64,000 nucleotides of DNA from assembly GCA_015179045.1 (NCBI GenBank), contig WHUZ01000006.1, positions 1,736,001 to 1,800,000 of the forward strand, given 5' to 3'. The position numbers and the translations under genes are program-made. Positions 34,827 to 46,007 of this stretch are shown piece by piece (position 1 is the stretch's first letter; every line of letters starts with the position of its first letter). The notes beneath the pieces were generated by a model, which saw nothing but the letters and a program-made list of their open reading frames with translations, searched no databases and had not been told where the DNA came from. Origin of the DNA: Kalaharituber pfeilii. Taxonomy: Eukaryota; Ascomycota; Pezizomycetes; Pezizales; Pezizaceae.

Positions 34827-34986
34827 GCTAGAGTAGAGAGTGAAGCAACGATCCTTGATTAGGGCTAGGTTAGTGAGGGACCCTACAGGAGTAGAGGACT
34901 TTTGGCCTGAAAGCTTCAGGGGAGTTGATGCCTGAGACCCAGACAGGGAAGGTGAGAAGGGGAGAGGCTGGAGAGACTTCAGGCTT
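34827..34986 (+). pseudogene. LINE family A fragment, continuation
   Basis: It matches 54349-54520 (gtgagggaccctacaggagt; gacccagacagggaaggtga) with stops. It is cut at its right by the tail of the next ORF1-only element. Confidence 0.7.
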
Positions 34987-37420
34987 TTTTTTTTTTTAAC
35001 ACATACAGTAGCTCAGATTGTAGCTGTTTGTTAGGGAAGGGTCCCTAGACCGCAGTCCTTATAGCCCAGAGACACGCACCTGTGCAACTACCTACAACAT
35101 CGTCAGCTAAAAATAAAAGAAAACCTCTGACTTTCAGTAATACAGAGGAAACACAACGTGACAGTCTAGTCCTCAGGGGAAATATCAAGCACAAATACCC
35201 AACAATTCCCTAGAAACATTAAGCCATCACGTCTATTTCCTCTATATCCCTCCTCTTCCCCTTGCTGTCCACTTTTGTAGTGCTGTCCCAGTCATACAGG
35301 CATGAGTGGTACGACTTGCCTGATAACCTTATCTTTGCCGATGTTTGACTATCTGATTCTACCTCTCCTTCTAGGGAGGTAACAATCGAGCTAGTCTTCT
35401 TTCCCTCCCTTCTTTCTTTTCTCACTAACATCTTACTATAATAATCTTCCCTATCCATGGGTTTGTCTTTTCTATCCAATTTCTTACTTTCTACAGTTCT
35501 TCATCACTGCTATTCTATGCACTACAACTGCCCAGCCAGATTGTGGAAGTCTTTCTTTCTGAGATAGTCTTGCGTTTAGAGATGGTATTAGAGGCTTCTT
35601 TCCTTTGCCAGTTTGGATGTATTCTGCTTAGAGGGGTTGGTACTAGACCCCTTTTCTGTGTTTTTGGATTAGGGAGAAGTAGACTTTGTTCGGCTTTTTG
35701 GTATTACTACTGGAAGTTGGTTAGATTTCTGTGTAGGGGGTATGTTTAGTAGAATGTATTGTAAAACAATTGCTATGTAGATAGCAAAGGTGATGTTTCC
35801 AGATCGGTTTGTATATTCCCTTCCTTGTGCATATAACTTCTCTGTTTGATTGTGCGCTCTCTGCAACCCTGCTCTTTCACAGTTGCTGTAAGTGGAGCTA
35901 CGGTCGTGTATAAGAGATTAGTGTGCATTAGGAATCTATCTGTTGGCTCGCAGTTTGGTCTTTTCAATTGGTCCTCTAACACACACTACCAGGATATTGC
36001 GTACTTTTCGATACCATAATCAAAAATTACTGTGAGTACAAATGGTTCTCAAGTGGGCTCAAATTAAAGCCAGAGTATGGGAGAATAGGTTAAATTATTC
36101 TTTATATATTTTCCAGGGTTATTTGGTATGTACAACAGTCTATACTGGGCATATTTTGAGTCATCATATGTCAATGATTCTACTCTGAGATCTTATTGAT
36201 ATCACTGTATACTTCGCTGAGAATCTTCATGCAATATAGTATAGTAGTACTTAAACTATGATATTGAGAATTTTACTGTCTTATTAAAGTATAGATCTTC
36301 AGTTATATAGATATATAGTAATTATGGAATATTATGCAGTGTAAAGCTTTGTGTGCAGAATCTCTAGTCTATAAAATAGAAATATATATATAATAAGATG
36401 TTTTTTATATTGTTTGGAGTACTAACTGATGGATTTGAGCTATTAGGTACTAATGTATAAGTATTCTAAGAATACTTACTAGCTCTCTATATAGCTCTAT
36501 GGTACTTGCAACTATAGTACTTATTATTGCTATTACTTATCTTATCATGTATTATTATCTGTATCTGATGTATAAACTGATTAATATGCTCTCACACTGC
36601 ATTCCGTATATCTCTCCACCTTAAATAGCTATATTATATCTAAATTTATTAGCCGGTGCTGCCAGCAGTTCAGGAAACTATCTTATTATATATGTGTTTC
36701 TATTTTATAGTATTAGAGTCTTCATACAATACTTTTATCCTGCATAATAGCCTAGCACTCCTGTGTATATGCAGAAGCAAAGGTGTGTGCTTAAATATGA
36801 CAGTGCAAGTCTCTATATAATAACTTGAGCACTACTAGGCATCCTATAGTTCATGGAAATAGGCAACAGAGTATACAGTAAAGTCAATGAGATCTCAGGG
36901 TAGAATCATTGAAACGGTGTGACTCAAAACATGTCCGGAATAGGATTTTCTATGTACCTAAAAGTCATCACTTGTATGCTACAAATAAGTCTAGAAAATA
37001 TGTGGAGGATAATTAAGATACTCTTCCATGCTCTGGCTTCATTGTGAGCCCACTTGAGGGCCATTTGCACTCATAGTAATTTTTTATTGTGGTATCCGGA
37101 AAGTGCGTAAGCAATATCCCGGTAGCGTGCATTATACACTTCTGAATGTGGTCAATGATTTCTCCCACTGCCAAAGCATATCAGTCATATTGACTCCACC
37201 ACATCTTTCAACAACCGACTTGAGCAATGGGGCCTCGAGATGGGCACTTTTGGCCGGTGTTGTTTTGGCACCTGTAACTGATTTTCGGTTCCAGGCTACT
37301 CAATACCATGAATCTATTGGTTTGTGTTGGAGAATATGCAGCGCTGAAGTGAAACATCATGCACAGTGGTTGGGTGTGCTGAACATATGCAACCTGAGCT
37401 GTGGCCATGATGCAGACTGA
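34987..37420 (-). mobile_element. ORF1-only retroposon 2, split by a palindromic element
   Basis: The minus-strand ORF1 pieces are 37420-37125 (start region and EIIDHIQKCI-like end) and 35986-35219 (EDQLKRPNCEPTDRF; later REGKKTSSIVTSLEGEVES and KIRLSGKSYHSCLYDWD). These match the ORF1 at 56570-57676 in order. No ORF2 follows; a T-run at 34987-34998 marks the poly(A) on the other strand, preceded by a variant 3' end. The right limit is uncertain. Many stops. Confidence 0.6.
35989..37122. mobile_element. Palindromic element with pogo-1-like termini (1,134 bp)
   Basis: It is flanked by TA (35987-35988, 37123-37124). The ends CCAGGATATTGCGTAC and its inverted partner resemble the pogo-1 unit CCGGGATATTGCGC; inverted arms extend about 235 bp. 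The subterminal block with CTCAAATTAAAGCCAGAG is shared with 15840-17584. AT-rich interior, no gene. Confidence 0.8.
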
Positions 37421-37634
37421 CGTTTCATGATTCTATGGTCTTCTCCGATTATATCCTCTTCACCGTCTGAATCCGCTGCTATGCGCAACCTCATTCCGCA
37501 CCAATAATTGTTTAGTTGGGTACGAAGGTACTTCCTGAATTTTGTTGCATAAATACGGCCGTTTTGGAACGTATATTTTGGGGTTATTCAATTAATCAAC
37601 CGTATCCTACCCCATTTTAGCTTCGTAATCTGTA
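37421..37634. other. Short unassigned spacer
   Basis: Nothing recognised between the ORF1 relic and the palindromic element. Confidence 0.3.
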
Positions 37635-39508
37635 GCGTGCCCGAAGTGGTAACGATCTGCCCCCCTGTAACGATCCACTCTCTGGGCACTCCTCGTCATG
37701 CATTCCTCACTCTACTACTTTTATTTGAATATATTGCAACTATAGAAATTGCTTAACATTATAACCAATTTGACATCGCTGAATCAGAATTTGCTATCAT
37801 AATGAGGAAAAAATCAAAATTCCAATATTTACAACTAAATTTATCATTATTTACCTAAGTTTGAGTCCTCCCTGTATATAGTATAGCTCAACATTCTCGA
37901 AATCAGAAAAATTATATAGAAAACTAGTAATTCTCATCTATCTAGGGCTGGTCTTTTTATTAAAAGTCAATATTGCATATACAGATCATGTGGGATGCAA
38001 TGCACCTTCAATTGTATAGAAGTAGTTTATATTCGTGAGCTAATCTCCATACCTTGATCTGACCTTCAGTGTTCCTAGACTCCTCAAGTGATTCAGGAAT
38101 ACCGGGACTTGAAGTTGTAGTAGTTGAAGCACTAGGGGTGGTTACAGTAACTCCTTCTGAGGTGCCAGGTATGACAGAAGAGACGTATGGCTCAAATCTG
38201 CTATTGGAACCTTCTTCTACCCACCCCCCCTTCTAGTATTCAGACCCTCCTATCTCATGAACTAAAGATCTTTCCCAGCCCCAGCCTTGCATGTGAGTTC
38301 CTCTATGGTGTCTTTTTGTAACTTGTTCAGCTGCAGCCATCTCTCTCTATTTTCGTTCCTCTTTTGCCTTACTTTCTCGATCCATCGCTGCTAACTACTT
38401 TGCATATCAGCGGCTTCTTTCTTATCCTAAACTATTTTCGCACCTTCTGAAGTTTCTCTTCCTCCTTTCTGGCCTTCGCTGGTACTCTCTGTTTCCTTTT
38501 CGACATCTCCTACTATTTTTTCCTTCTATTTCCAGTATTGCTTTAACTTCAGCTCGAGGCGGCTTAGGAGGAAGTGAGTGAATATAACGTCTTGGGCATC
38601 TTGGGTAGAGAACCGCATCCCACCAGATCAGTGAAAAAACACTTGACTAGTGACGTTTACTAGTCCTCTGCATAGCTCATTTAGCAATACGCACCTGCAT
38701 CCCATATATTTGCTGTCGCATTTCGCATACATCGCATATACGCTCTATCGGCCACCCGAGGTGACCCATGACAGCAAGGCAAAAGAAGAACGAAAATAGA
38801 GAGAGATGGCTGTAGCTGAACAAGTTACAAAAAGACACCATAGAGGAACTCACATGCAAGGCTGGGGCTGGGAAAGATCTTTAGTTCATGAGATAGGAGG
38901 GTCTGAATACTAGAAGGGGGGGTGGGTAGAAGAAGGTTCCAATAGCAGATTTGAGCCATACGTCTCTTCTGTCATACCTGGCACCTCAGAAGGAGTTACT
39001 GTAACCACCCCTAGTGCTTCAACTACTACAACTTCAAGTCCCGGTATTCCTGAATCACTTGAGGAGTCTAGGAACACTGAAGGTCAGATCAAGGTATGGA
39101 GATTAGCTCACGAATATAAACTACTTCTATACAATTGAAGGTGCATTGCATCCCACATGATCTGTATATGCAATATTGACTTTTAATAAAAAGACCAGCC
39201 CTAGATGGATGAGAATTACTAGTTTTCTATATTATTTTCCTGATTTCGAGGATGTTGAGCTATACTCTATACAGGGAGAGCTCAAATTAGGTGAATAATA
39301 ATGAATTTGGTTGTAAATAATGGAATTTTGATTTTTTCCTCATTATGATAGCAAATTCTGATTCAGCGATGTCAAATTGGTATAATGTTAAGCAATTTCT
39401 GTAGTTGCAATATATCCAAAATAAGTAGTAGAGCGAGGAATGTATGACGAGGAGTGCCCAGAGAATGGATCGTTACAGGGGGGCAGATCGTTACCACTTC
39501 GGGCACGT
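37635..39508. mobile_element. Palindromic non-autonomous pogo-2 element, copy 2 (1,874 bp)
   Basis: It is flanked by TA (37633-37634, 39509-39510). The termini GCGTGCCCGAAGTGG and the inverted partner match pogo 2. The arms are about 725 bp and the spacer about 420 bp. Few differences from copy 1 at 24611-26478 are seen by eye, so both moved recently; the spacer is inverted relative to copy 1, meaning opposite insertion orientation. Confidence 0.88.
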
Positions 39509-39510
39509 TA

Positions 39511-39556
39511 ATTTTCCACAGTTTGATCCATGGTGGAAGTGCCAAGAAGTCAGGGA
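39511..39556 (-). pseudogene. LINE ORF1 start-region fragment
   Basis: Minus strand TGACTTCTTGGCACT and CACCATGGATC match the ORF1 leader at 56546-56576. It is trapped between the palindromic element and the TIR element. Confidence 0.5.
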
Positions 39557-39558
39557 TA

Positions 39559-40391
39559 CTGTCTTTCACCACAACCCGACGTGCGCCATGTCCTGACTCA
39601 CCAAAACTGACTGGGCGCGACAACATATATGTCAACTTTGAGAACAGAATTTTGTATGCCCTTTTCAGGGAAAATACATAAAAGGTTATTCTTCACTTTT
39701 CATACCTCTATTTGCACTGAGAGGACATGGTGGTCAGTTAATGGCACCATGAGTTTTTCATTGATGTCTTGGCATGCATTTGCATTGGAGGGTAGGTTGC
39801 ACCACTTCCCGTCAAAGCTCACCATAATGGCTCTAGAATTGTGGCTAGACAGTCTCTCCAATATGCCTCTTGATAATTAGTGTTTTGATTGGCTTGATGT
39901 TGTTTAATGCCTCATTCAAACATCAAATTGCTATTTCTGGTAGTTTTCCTACACAATTATTGCATACAATTTCTATGAGAATCTGAATTTTGTGAATAAC
40001 TTTAACACTTCTTTGGAAACTTTCTTGATGTGCTTCTCAAATCTTAAATAAGATAAGATATTGATATTCAAGTGTTCTACTATTTTTATCAGATTTAATT
40101 CAGGTGTGATAAGTGGAATTCAATACTAGTGATATCACAGCGAAAAATATATGCCAAGCCTATGCCAATTTATGGTGCGGATTTCATGAATGATAAATCC
40201 CTTCGAGGCAACAAATCTGAAGAAGCTAAGATGTGGAGTATGAAGAATAGTCCTTAATTTAACCAGTCTACAAGTTGCATACAAAATTCTATTCTGGTGG
40301 TTGAGATATACTGTATGTTGTCGCGCGTGGTCAGTTTTGGTGTAAAATGGGCGTCGGGACGTGGTGTACGTCGCGTTGTGGTGAATTACAG
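39559..40391. mobile_element. TIR element (~833 bp), copy 2
   Basis: Left CTGTCTTTCACCACAAC and right (reverse complement) CTGTAATTCACCACAACG form inverted repeats of about 75 bp, extending through ACCAAAACTGAC. The left flank is TA, the right TG (mutated). Homologous to 20047-20884 in the opposite orientation. Non-coding. Confidence 0.75.
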
Positions 40392-40548
40392 TGATTTGGA
40401 GTTGGTACTGTGTACGCCGTTATCTACTATTTTGGGGTGATTGTTCTCGTATACATAATTTAAATATTATGCTAGTACATGTAACCCTTTACCCACGTCT
40501 TCGCTTTTCCGCAAAAGGAATATCCCTCCCCCGCCGGTAAACGGGAGA

Positions 40549-41570
40549 TTTTTTTTTTTTTTTTTAATATCATTACTCGTATACCGCCCTGGGTGCTATG
40601 ACGAGATGAATACAAAGGAGACAAAATGAAAGATCAATCGCCACACAGCTACATAGAGCGCACGACATCCACTGATGATGTCGGCAGAGAAAAGCAAAAG
40701 AGAACCCAATAACACAAGATAATAATGATGCACTGGGAAAGTTGTCACCCACCATCTTCACTAGTCGTGTAAGCCTAAAGGAGAATCCGGGCGAGAGACA
40801 TTCATATTAACATCCCCAAAGGTAGAGATGCTCAGCCCCACTCGTACTGGCAGGACTTCAGCTACCTCCCTCCCAATCTCACTCCTCCCAGTATTGGTTC
40901 AGCTTGCTCCTCCAAGTATACCACGATTGAGCTTGTGAGTTTCCCCTCGTCTATGAGGGTTTCCTTCTTTCTCAACCACCGAACCCCAGTAATCTGCACT
41001 AAGTCCCTGTTAGCAGCCTCCAGCCAGTTGCGGACATTCCCTAGTTTTTTCCTTAACGGTATCCCGTGTACAACAATGCTGAATTGCTTCTTTCTCTGAG
41101 GCATCTCTACGGTGGTGGCAGAGGGGTGTTGGTGATGGAAGTGGGGGTGTCGGTGGTGCGAGGGAGGATATTGGAGCCTGGATCTGTTGGGTGGTAAGGG
41201 ACCTGGGTTGACCTGGTGGGGGATGCTAGGGGGTGATGGTACCAGGCTCGGAAATGTTCTTTGCCTCCTTGTTGCTCAGCTGTCTTTTGATTGAGTACTG
41301 TTTCTGGGCTGAAGGAGTCTTGCCCTTAGGCTTTCTGCTGCCCTTTGAGAGCTCTCTAACGCTTCCGGAGGGGGCAGGCACTTCGGAGAAAGAGTTTGTC
41401 ACTATGAAACTCATCAGAGCTGGTGATGTAGTCTCTGGAGTGGGTTCCTCTGAGTGTAACACCATGATCGAGTAAGTCTTTGTGACGGTGACTCAGGTGT
41501 AGGTGCTGACTCGACGACTGTCGTAAACTCACTGAACTGAAATTCTCAAAAGAAGTTAATGGCACGGGGG
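40549..41570 (-). mobile_element. ORF1-only retroposon 3 (family-B tail)
   Basis: On the minus strand from about 41475: Pro/Ser-rich ORF1 N-terminal part (VLHSEEPTPETTSPALMSF), then RKKQFSIVVHGIPLRKKLGN and ITGVRWLRKKETLIDEGK, ending without ORF2. About 200 bp further is a family-B-like 3' end (40566-40604) and a T-run of 17 at 40549-40565. Frames are broken. The upstream border is obscured by a solo LTR. Confidence 0.65.
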
Positions 41571-41904
41571 TGTTGAAAATGGTATAGTGCAACGTCCAGT
41601 CTTTCCACCACGTTCTGTTTCTTCTATTTCATCTACATCATTCTGTAATGTTCTACCACTTTCTAGTTCTCTCATACGTCATGTATTCTGGATGTTTCTG
41701 TCTGTACGTTCTTTACTCTTAAAACATCTAGATATTTCTAAAATCATGTGAGCATCACGTTACATACACGTGACTTGCTTTTTCATTCCTTAATTGGAAA
41801 TATCTACATTCTTTTTGTACTCGAGATCTCAATTATAAATAGGTCTCGAACCTCCTCCTGTACGTAGGTTGAACCTCAATTAAGACTCCGTCCTTCCTCT
41901 AACA
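41571..41904 (+). mobile_element. Solo LTR (334 bp) with GGGGG target duplication
   Basis: It begins TGTTGAAAATGG and ends CCTCTAACA, is flanked on both sides by GGGGG (41566-41570 and 41905-41909), and has a TATA-like ATTATAAATAGG about 75 bp before the end. No internal domain is present. The TGTTGA...TAACA termini resemble Ty1/Copia LTRs; the strand is assigned from the TATA position. Confidence 0.75.
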
Positions 41905-41909
41905 GGGGG

Positions 41910-43109
41910 TAGGGGCCTGCGGCGTACTGCGAATTGCGCGCCGCATTTGTTCGGTTACTCCTCGAGCCACCGACCACAGGGCTCGCCTTCTCCTGCTTAG
42001 GAGGAGTCCGGTGCTCTCCCTTCTTCTGCTCCCGGGACTGTTCTTTGATCTCTTCGGTGGCATCTTCCTATTGGCTGCAGGTCTGTGTTTGAAGAGATGT
42101 TATCTCATAATATTTCCGATATATTTACTGTCCTCATGCCCAGACTATTATCTAAGTGAGCAAAAAATTTGTTGAACTTAAATGTCCGAGTAATTTTTCT
42201 TACAATAAATTTATCGCAAGTGTAGGTACCAGTAGGTAGTGTGCGCTCGTTGCTGTTGGAAGATGTGCTGCTCGGAGCATATGAAAGACTTGGCAGCGGT
42301 GTTGGGGAGGGAGCAGGGGGAAAGAGGAAGGGCAGTTGGGCCAGGAGGCAAGGAAAATGGGTACAGAAAAGAACCTGTACGTAGTCTCATGGAAAGATAC
42401 CTCACTCATGGTGCACACGTTTCCCTCATATTGTGCTGACAATTATTTTCGGCTTCCCGTTAGCTCAGCCATAGTATGCCAGAACGTCATACAAAATTTA
42501 CGTTTAACTTATTTATGAGACTAGCACTGATCTACTCCTGTTATTTCCCTACATACAGAGGGGTGAAACATATAAAATAGCTTCTACATTAGTTTTTCTA
42601 CAACATGCATAAGAAGTTCTCTTGTGGCTGTTGTATTGTATAAAAATAAAAGCTCAAGTGCCGGAGGGCAGTTTGGTATAAAATGGAGCTCAGTTTCCAA
42701 TACGGTTTCACTTAGATGGTTTCAAGTACTGTGGTGGCAGGTGCATGCATGCTACTAGAAGTAGACTGTTGCCGAAACCGGGGGAGAGGGGGGGTTCTGT
42801 ATCATATATGAGTAGATCATGTATATATGAGAGGGGAGTGACTGGGAGATTCTGCTAAAAGACAACCTACACCGAAATACAAAAGTGCTTGCTTGGTGAA
42901 GAGATTTCTTCCACAGTACAGTATCACTATATCACATTGCTTGAGATTAATATGTGAGCGTCTATTATTCCTCTCGACCCAGTACTACAAAAACCTCAAG
43001 TACATAACTGTTGTAGGACATTTATGAGCACTGCCTCACTTCATTGAGGGATGCGTTACTTTACACTAGGAATCTTTATTTATTTTCAAAATCCCATTGG
43101 TTTCCTTCA
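41910..43109. other. Gene-free stretch
   Basis: No supported gene. GC-rich at 41920-42030, AT-rich later. The last ~60 bases precede the 5'-truncated LINE A; the exact LINE start could not be fixed. Confidence 0.35.
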
Positions 43110-44012
43110 TCGTTCTATTGCAGTAGTCTGGGGGACTTGTAGTAGCAACCAAGGCAAAACTGCAATAAGAAGAGGAGTGGATTGGGATAAGGCAGAAGAT
43201 TTGATCCAAGAAATCATGCAAAAGAAGGCTTCAGAGCAATGGGAGTGGTACCGAAGCCTTGAAGGAGGGACTGCATATGAGAAGACCTGCAAGCTTCGAG
43301 AGAGTCTGAAGAGGGAGATACGTGCATCATCAAGAAGTAAGTTGTGGTGGGATAAGGAGGTAGAAGAGGCAGCGAAGGCAGTGAGGAAGGAGGGCCGAGG
43401 GGGGAAGGGACAGGGAGCCAAAGCATGGGAGAGAGCCAGACTCCTACGGTGGAAAGAGCGGGTTAAGACCCTCAAGTATATCATAAGACGAAAGAAAAAG
43501 GAGTGCTGGGAACAGTTTACAGAGGAAAACAGCTCTAAGGACCCATGGGATGTGATCCGAGTAGCAAAGGACCCTTGGAAGTTAAGAGGAAAAATGGGTG
43601 ACCTTGTAGGTGACAATGGTGATATATGGAGGACAGACGAGGAGAAGGTGAGAGGCCTGGTACAGAGAAACTTCAAATATGAGGCGACGTCGGATCCGCC
43701 AGCAGTGTCAACCTCGCCAGCGGCATTAACTTCACTGGCAGTATCAAATTCACCGGCAATGTCAAATCCAAATTTGCCGGCGGTATCGAATTCGCCAGCG
43801 GCATCGAATTCGCGAGCGGTGTCGAATTCGCCGGCAGTGCCGAATTCACCAGTAGTGTCGAATTCGCTGGCGGCGTCGAATTTACAGGCGGCATCAATTT
43901 CCCTGACAACATTGGACCTACCAGTGAACTCGGGCCTGCAGAGCCTGACAGACGAATGGACCTCCAATGTAAAAAAGCTGACTGAGAGGCTATGCAAGGC
44001 ACTTGCAGGCAC
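43110..44012 (+). pseudogene. LINE family A, 5' portion of ORF2 (before the Gypsy insertion)
   Basis: The open frame encodes the linker between endonuclease and reverse transcriptase: GVDWDKAEDLIQEIMQKKA, LWWDKEVEEAAKAV, WKERVKTLKYIIRRKKKECW. A repetitive SNSPAV stretch and LTERLCKALAGT follow, up to the Gypsy insertion at 44013. The frame is the same as that resuming at 53168 (TSSRSAPGPDGISYRF across the empty site), so the ORF was intact when the Gypsy element landed. The endonuclease and ORF1 are absent, so the LINE was already 5'-truncated. Confidence 0.82.
43696..43915 (+). repeat. 18-bp minisatellite inside LINE A ORF2
   Basis: About 12 imperfect units like GCGGTGTCGAATTCGCCG encode AVSNSP repeats. 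The array keeps frame and lies between the linker and the RT. No such array is seen in the other LINE copies of the window, but those lack this region. Confidence 0.8.
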
Positions 44013-44293
44013 TGTGAACAGGCAGAGTGTATACAATGATACCGCGTCTGCATGCACGAAAGGACTTGGTGGGCTGAGCAATAAGGTAGGCAAAACGATC
44101 AATTCATAGCATGTAATAAGCAATGCATAGCAAGTGATAGCACAGAAAGAAGAAGAGAAAAACCGCTGCCTAGACATCTCCCACTACATCCACACCTACG
44201 CCTATATATCACCGGCGTATGACTAAGCCAGACCTTGGCCGTAAGCCAAGAAATGACCAAGCTCCCGCCGGCGATTTTTCTCATTATCCCACA
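44013..44293 (-). repeat. 3' LTR of the Gypsy element (281 bp)
   Basis: TGTGGGATAATG...CTGTTCACA on the minus strand. It lacks the 11 bp CGGGTCTAGAC (plus strand) present in the other LTR, consistent with deletion between short GAC repeats. Confidence 0.92.
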
Positions 44294-44311
44294 TCCCTCC
44301 CCCCTCAGAAG
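44294..44311 (-). promoter_or_regulatory. Polypurine tract
   Basis: The minus strand reads TCTGAGGGGGGAGGGA immediately before the 3' LTR, the expected plus-strand primer site. Confidence 0.75.
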
Positions 44312-44521
44312 ACTCCGTGGCCCCCTCACGGCTTCACATCCCACAGCAGCCAGCACAGTACAGCAGAAGAGTAGGCGCAAAGAGGCAGAAAAGCAAAGAA
44401 AGAACAAGAAGCAGCAACCAAGTGGCAGGCAAAAAAAGACTCAGGAACCCAAGGCGCGAAACAGCAGCATGTCCGACCAGGCGAAATCGACCCCCCCTAC
44501 CCCTCTTGCTTCAAGCATTCA

Positions 44522-45438
44522 CTAACGCCCCCCCTTTTTGCCTCCATGCAGCCAAAGAACCGATTGAACAAACAAACAGCGAAACAAGCAGCAAAATAGG
44601 CAGCGAAAAACAGACAAGCAACCCAAGCACGGTTTTCGACCAAATAACAAGGACCCAAAATCCAAGCCGCCGAGCAATAATTTCCCGACCCGGGTCGGGA
44701 AAACAGTTTCCTCATCAAACAATTCCTTCAATACCTTGCAGCAGTCTTCTATTTCACTTGCATCTAGTTCTTCAATGAGCTGTACCACTGGTCCAAGGTC
44801 TTGTTTGCAGGTGCAGGAGTATGGTTGGCATTTTCTATTTCCGCGTATGTGTTCGGTTTCGGCTTCGCTGTTACTGTCGCTTGAGTCGGTTGAGATAGCT
44901 TTTCGCTTTAATATCCTGGCAATTGCTGCATTTTCGTCTTCACTTTCTGAAGCCGCTGTTACCAAAGTTATGCCATACCCTCCTGCAGGTGGAATTCGTC
45001 CCTTTTGTCCAGCTTCCAGAGTGCGCAGATCTTCAGCTGTGATATGTGCTACCTTGCGAGTGCCTCGAGTATTCTTTTCCTGTCGTCGCTTGATGAGATG
45101 TTGTAATGCTGTCTCTTGCTAATCTTCATCTCTGCGCTCTTGCGGTGCCTAGTGGTATCATAATGATATTCTGCCATAGCCTTCAGTTTGTCAATACAAG
45201 CCATACTGCTAAAGCTTTCCTTCTCAATGCCCATTGCTGACCATGGCTTATAACTCTCGATTGCTGCTAGCAGAACGGTTGCTGCTTGTCCGCACTCTTG
45301 TATATTTTTCTGATTCAGTTCGCTTAGCATATTGCCCATTGCAATCAAAGCTTCCGCACGCTCCACCGGCTTAAGGCTGCTAAGGCAGGCTTTGACTTGA
45401 TTTTCGGCGTCTGGACGAGTCAGCAGTAGAAGATCCAT
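44522..45438 (-). pseudogene. Extra unknown ORF downstream of pol in the Gypsy element
   Basis: The ATG at 45438 starts MDLLLLTRPDAENQVKAC. The protein continues LKPVERAEALIAMGNMLSEL and GIEKESFSSMACIDKL. A frame change near 45118 leads to ALQHLIKRRQEKNTRGTRK and VAHITAEDLRTLEAGQKGR, then acidic/Ser-rich TAASESEDENAAIARIL and a CxC-type patch. The total is about 300 residues. It sits between integrase and the 3' LTR, where some elements carry env-like or accessory genes, but no signal peptide or membrane segment is seen, so it is not env-like. I do not recognise it. The alternative is an intron at the frame change. Confidence 0.5.
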
Positions 45439-45689
45439 AATGCAGTATCCTTGACTGGTTGTTGGCTGAAGCAGTCCGCGGTAGTTGAAGAGAGAAGAAT
45501 CTGTTGGTTGTGCTGTGCAGGTTCTCAAGATGCAAGTGCTAAATTTCCAAGACAGGGGTGTGTAGTAAAATCTGATGTTAACAGCTCGACCTAGCGCAAA
45601 ATGAAAGAGTTGCATCGATATACTGGTATTGTTCCCCTCCCCCTCAGAAATTGGACTGCCTCCTAGTCCAATACAGATAAAGATATATC

Positions 45690-45990
45690 AAAAATTACAC
45701 AGCTTGACTTACAAACAAATAAACATATAGATAAACATTCATGCAAATAAATAAACCGTTAAATAAACAATTAAACAAATAAAGAAATAACAAATATAGA
45801 GTTAAGAGATACGTTATCCAAACATGTAAGTAAGCAAACAAATTAACAAATAAACAAATAAACATACAAATTAACAAATAAACAAATAAACATACAAACA
45901 GACAGGCAAACAAGCAAATAAACTAACAAGCAGACAAACAAACAAACAAACAAACAAGCAGATGACTAATTAGGCAAACAACAAAAAAAA
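45690..45990. repeat. AAACAAATA-type low-complexity tract
   Basis: About 300 bp of AAAC/AAAT/ATAAAC units between the extra ORF and pol. The Phe/Leu/Cys-rich frame on the minus strand is an artefact of this repeat. Confidence 0.85.
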
Positions 45991-46007
45991 CAAAAAAAAC
46001 TATCATG

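Noticed and set aside
25260..38859. The 60-residue ORF repeated at 25260-25442 (+) and 38677-38859 (-)
   Set aside because: It lies in the spacer of the palindromic element, has no recognisable motif, and is retained only because the copies are young.
45695..45913. Phe/Leu/Cys-rich membrane-like ORF
   Set aside because: Produced entirely by the AAACAAATA low-complexity tract.
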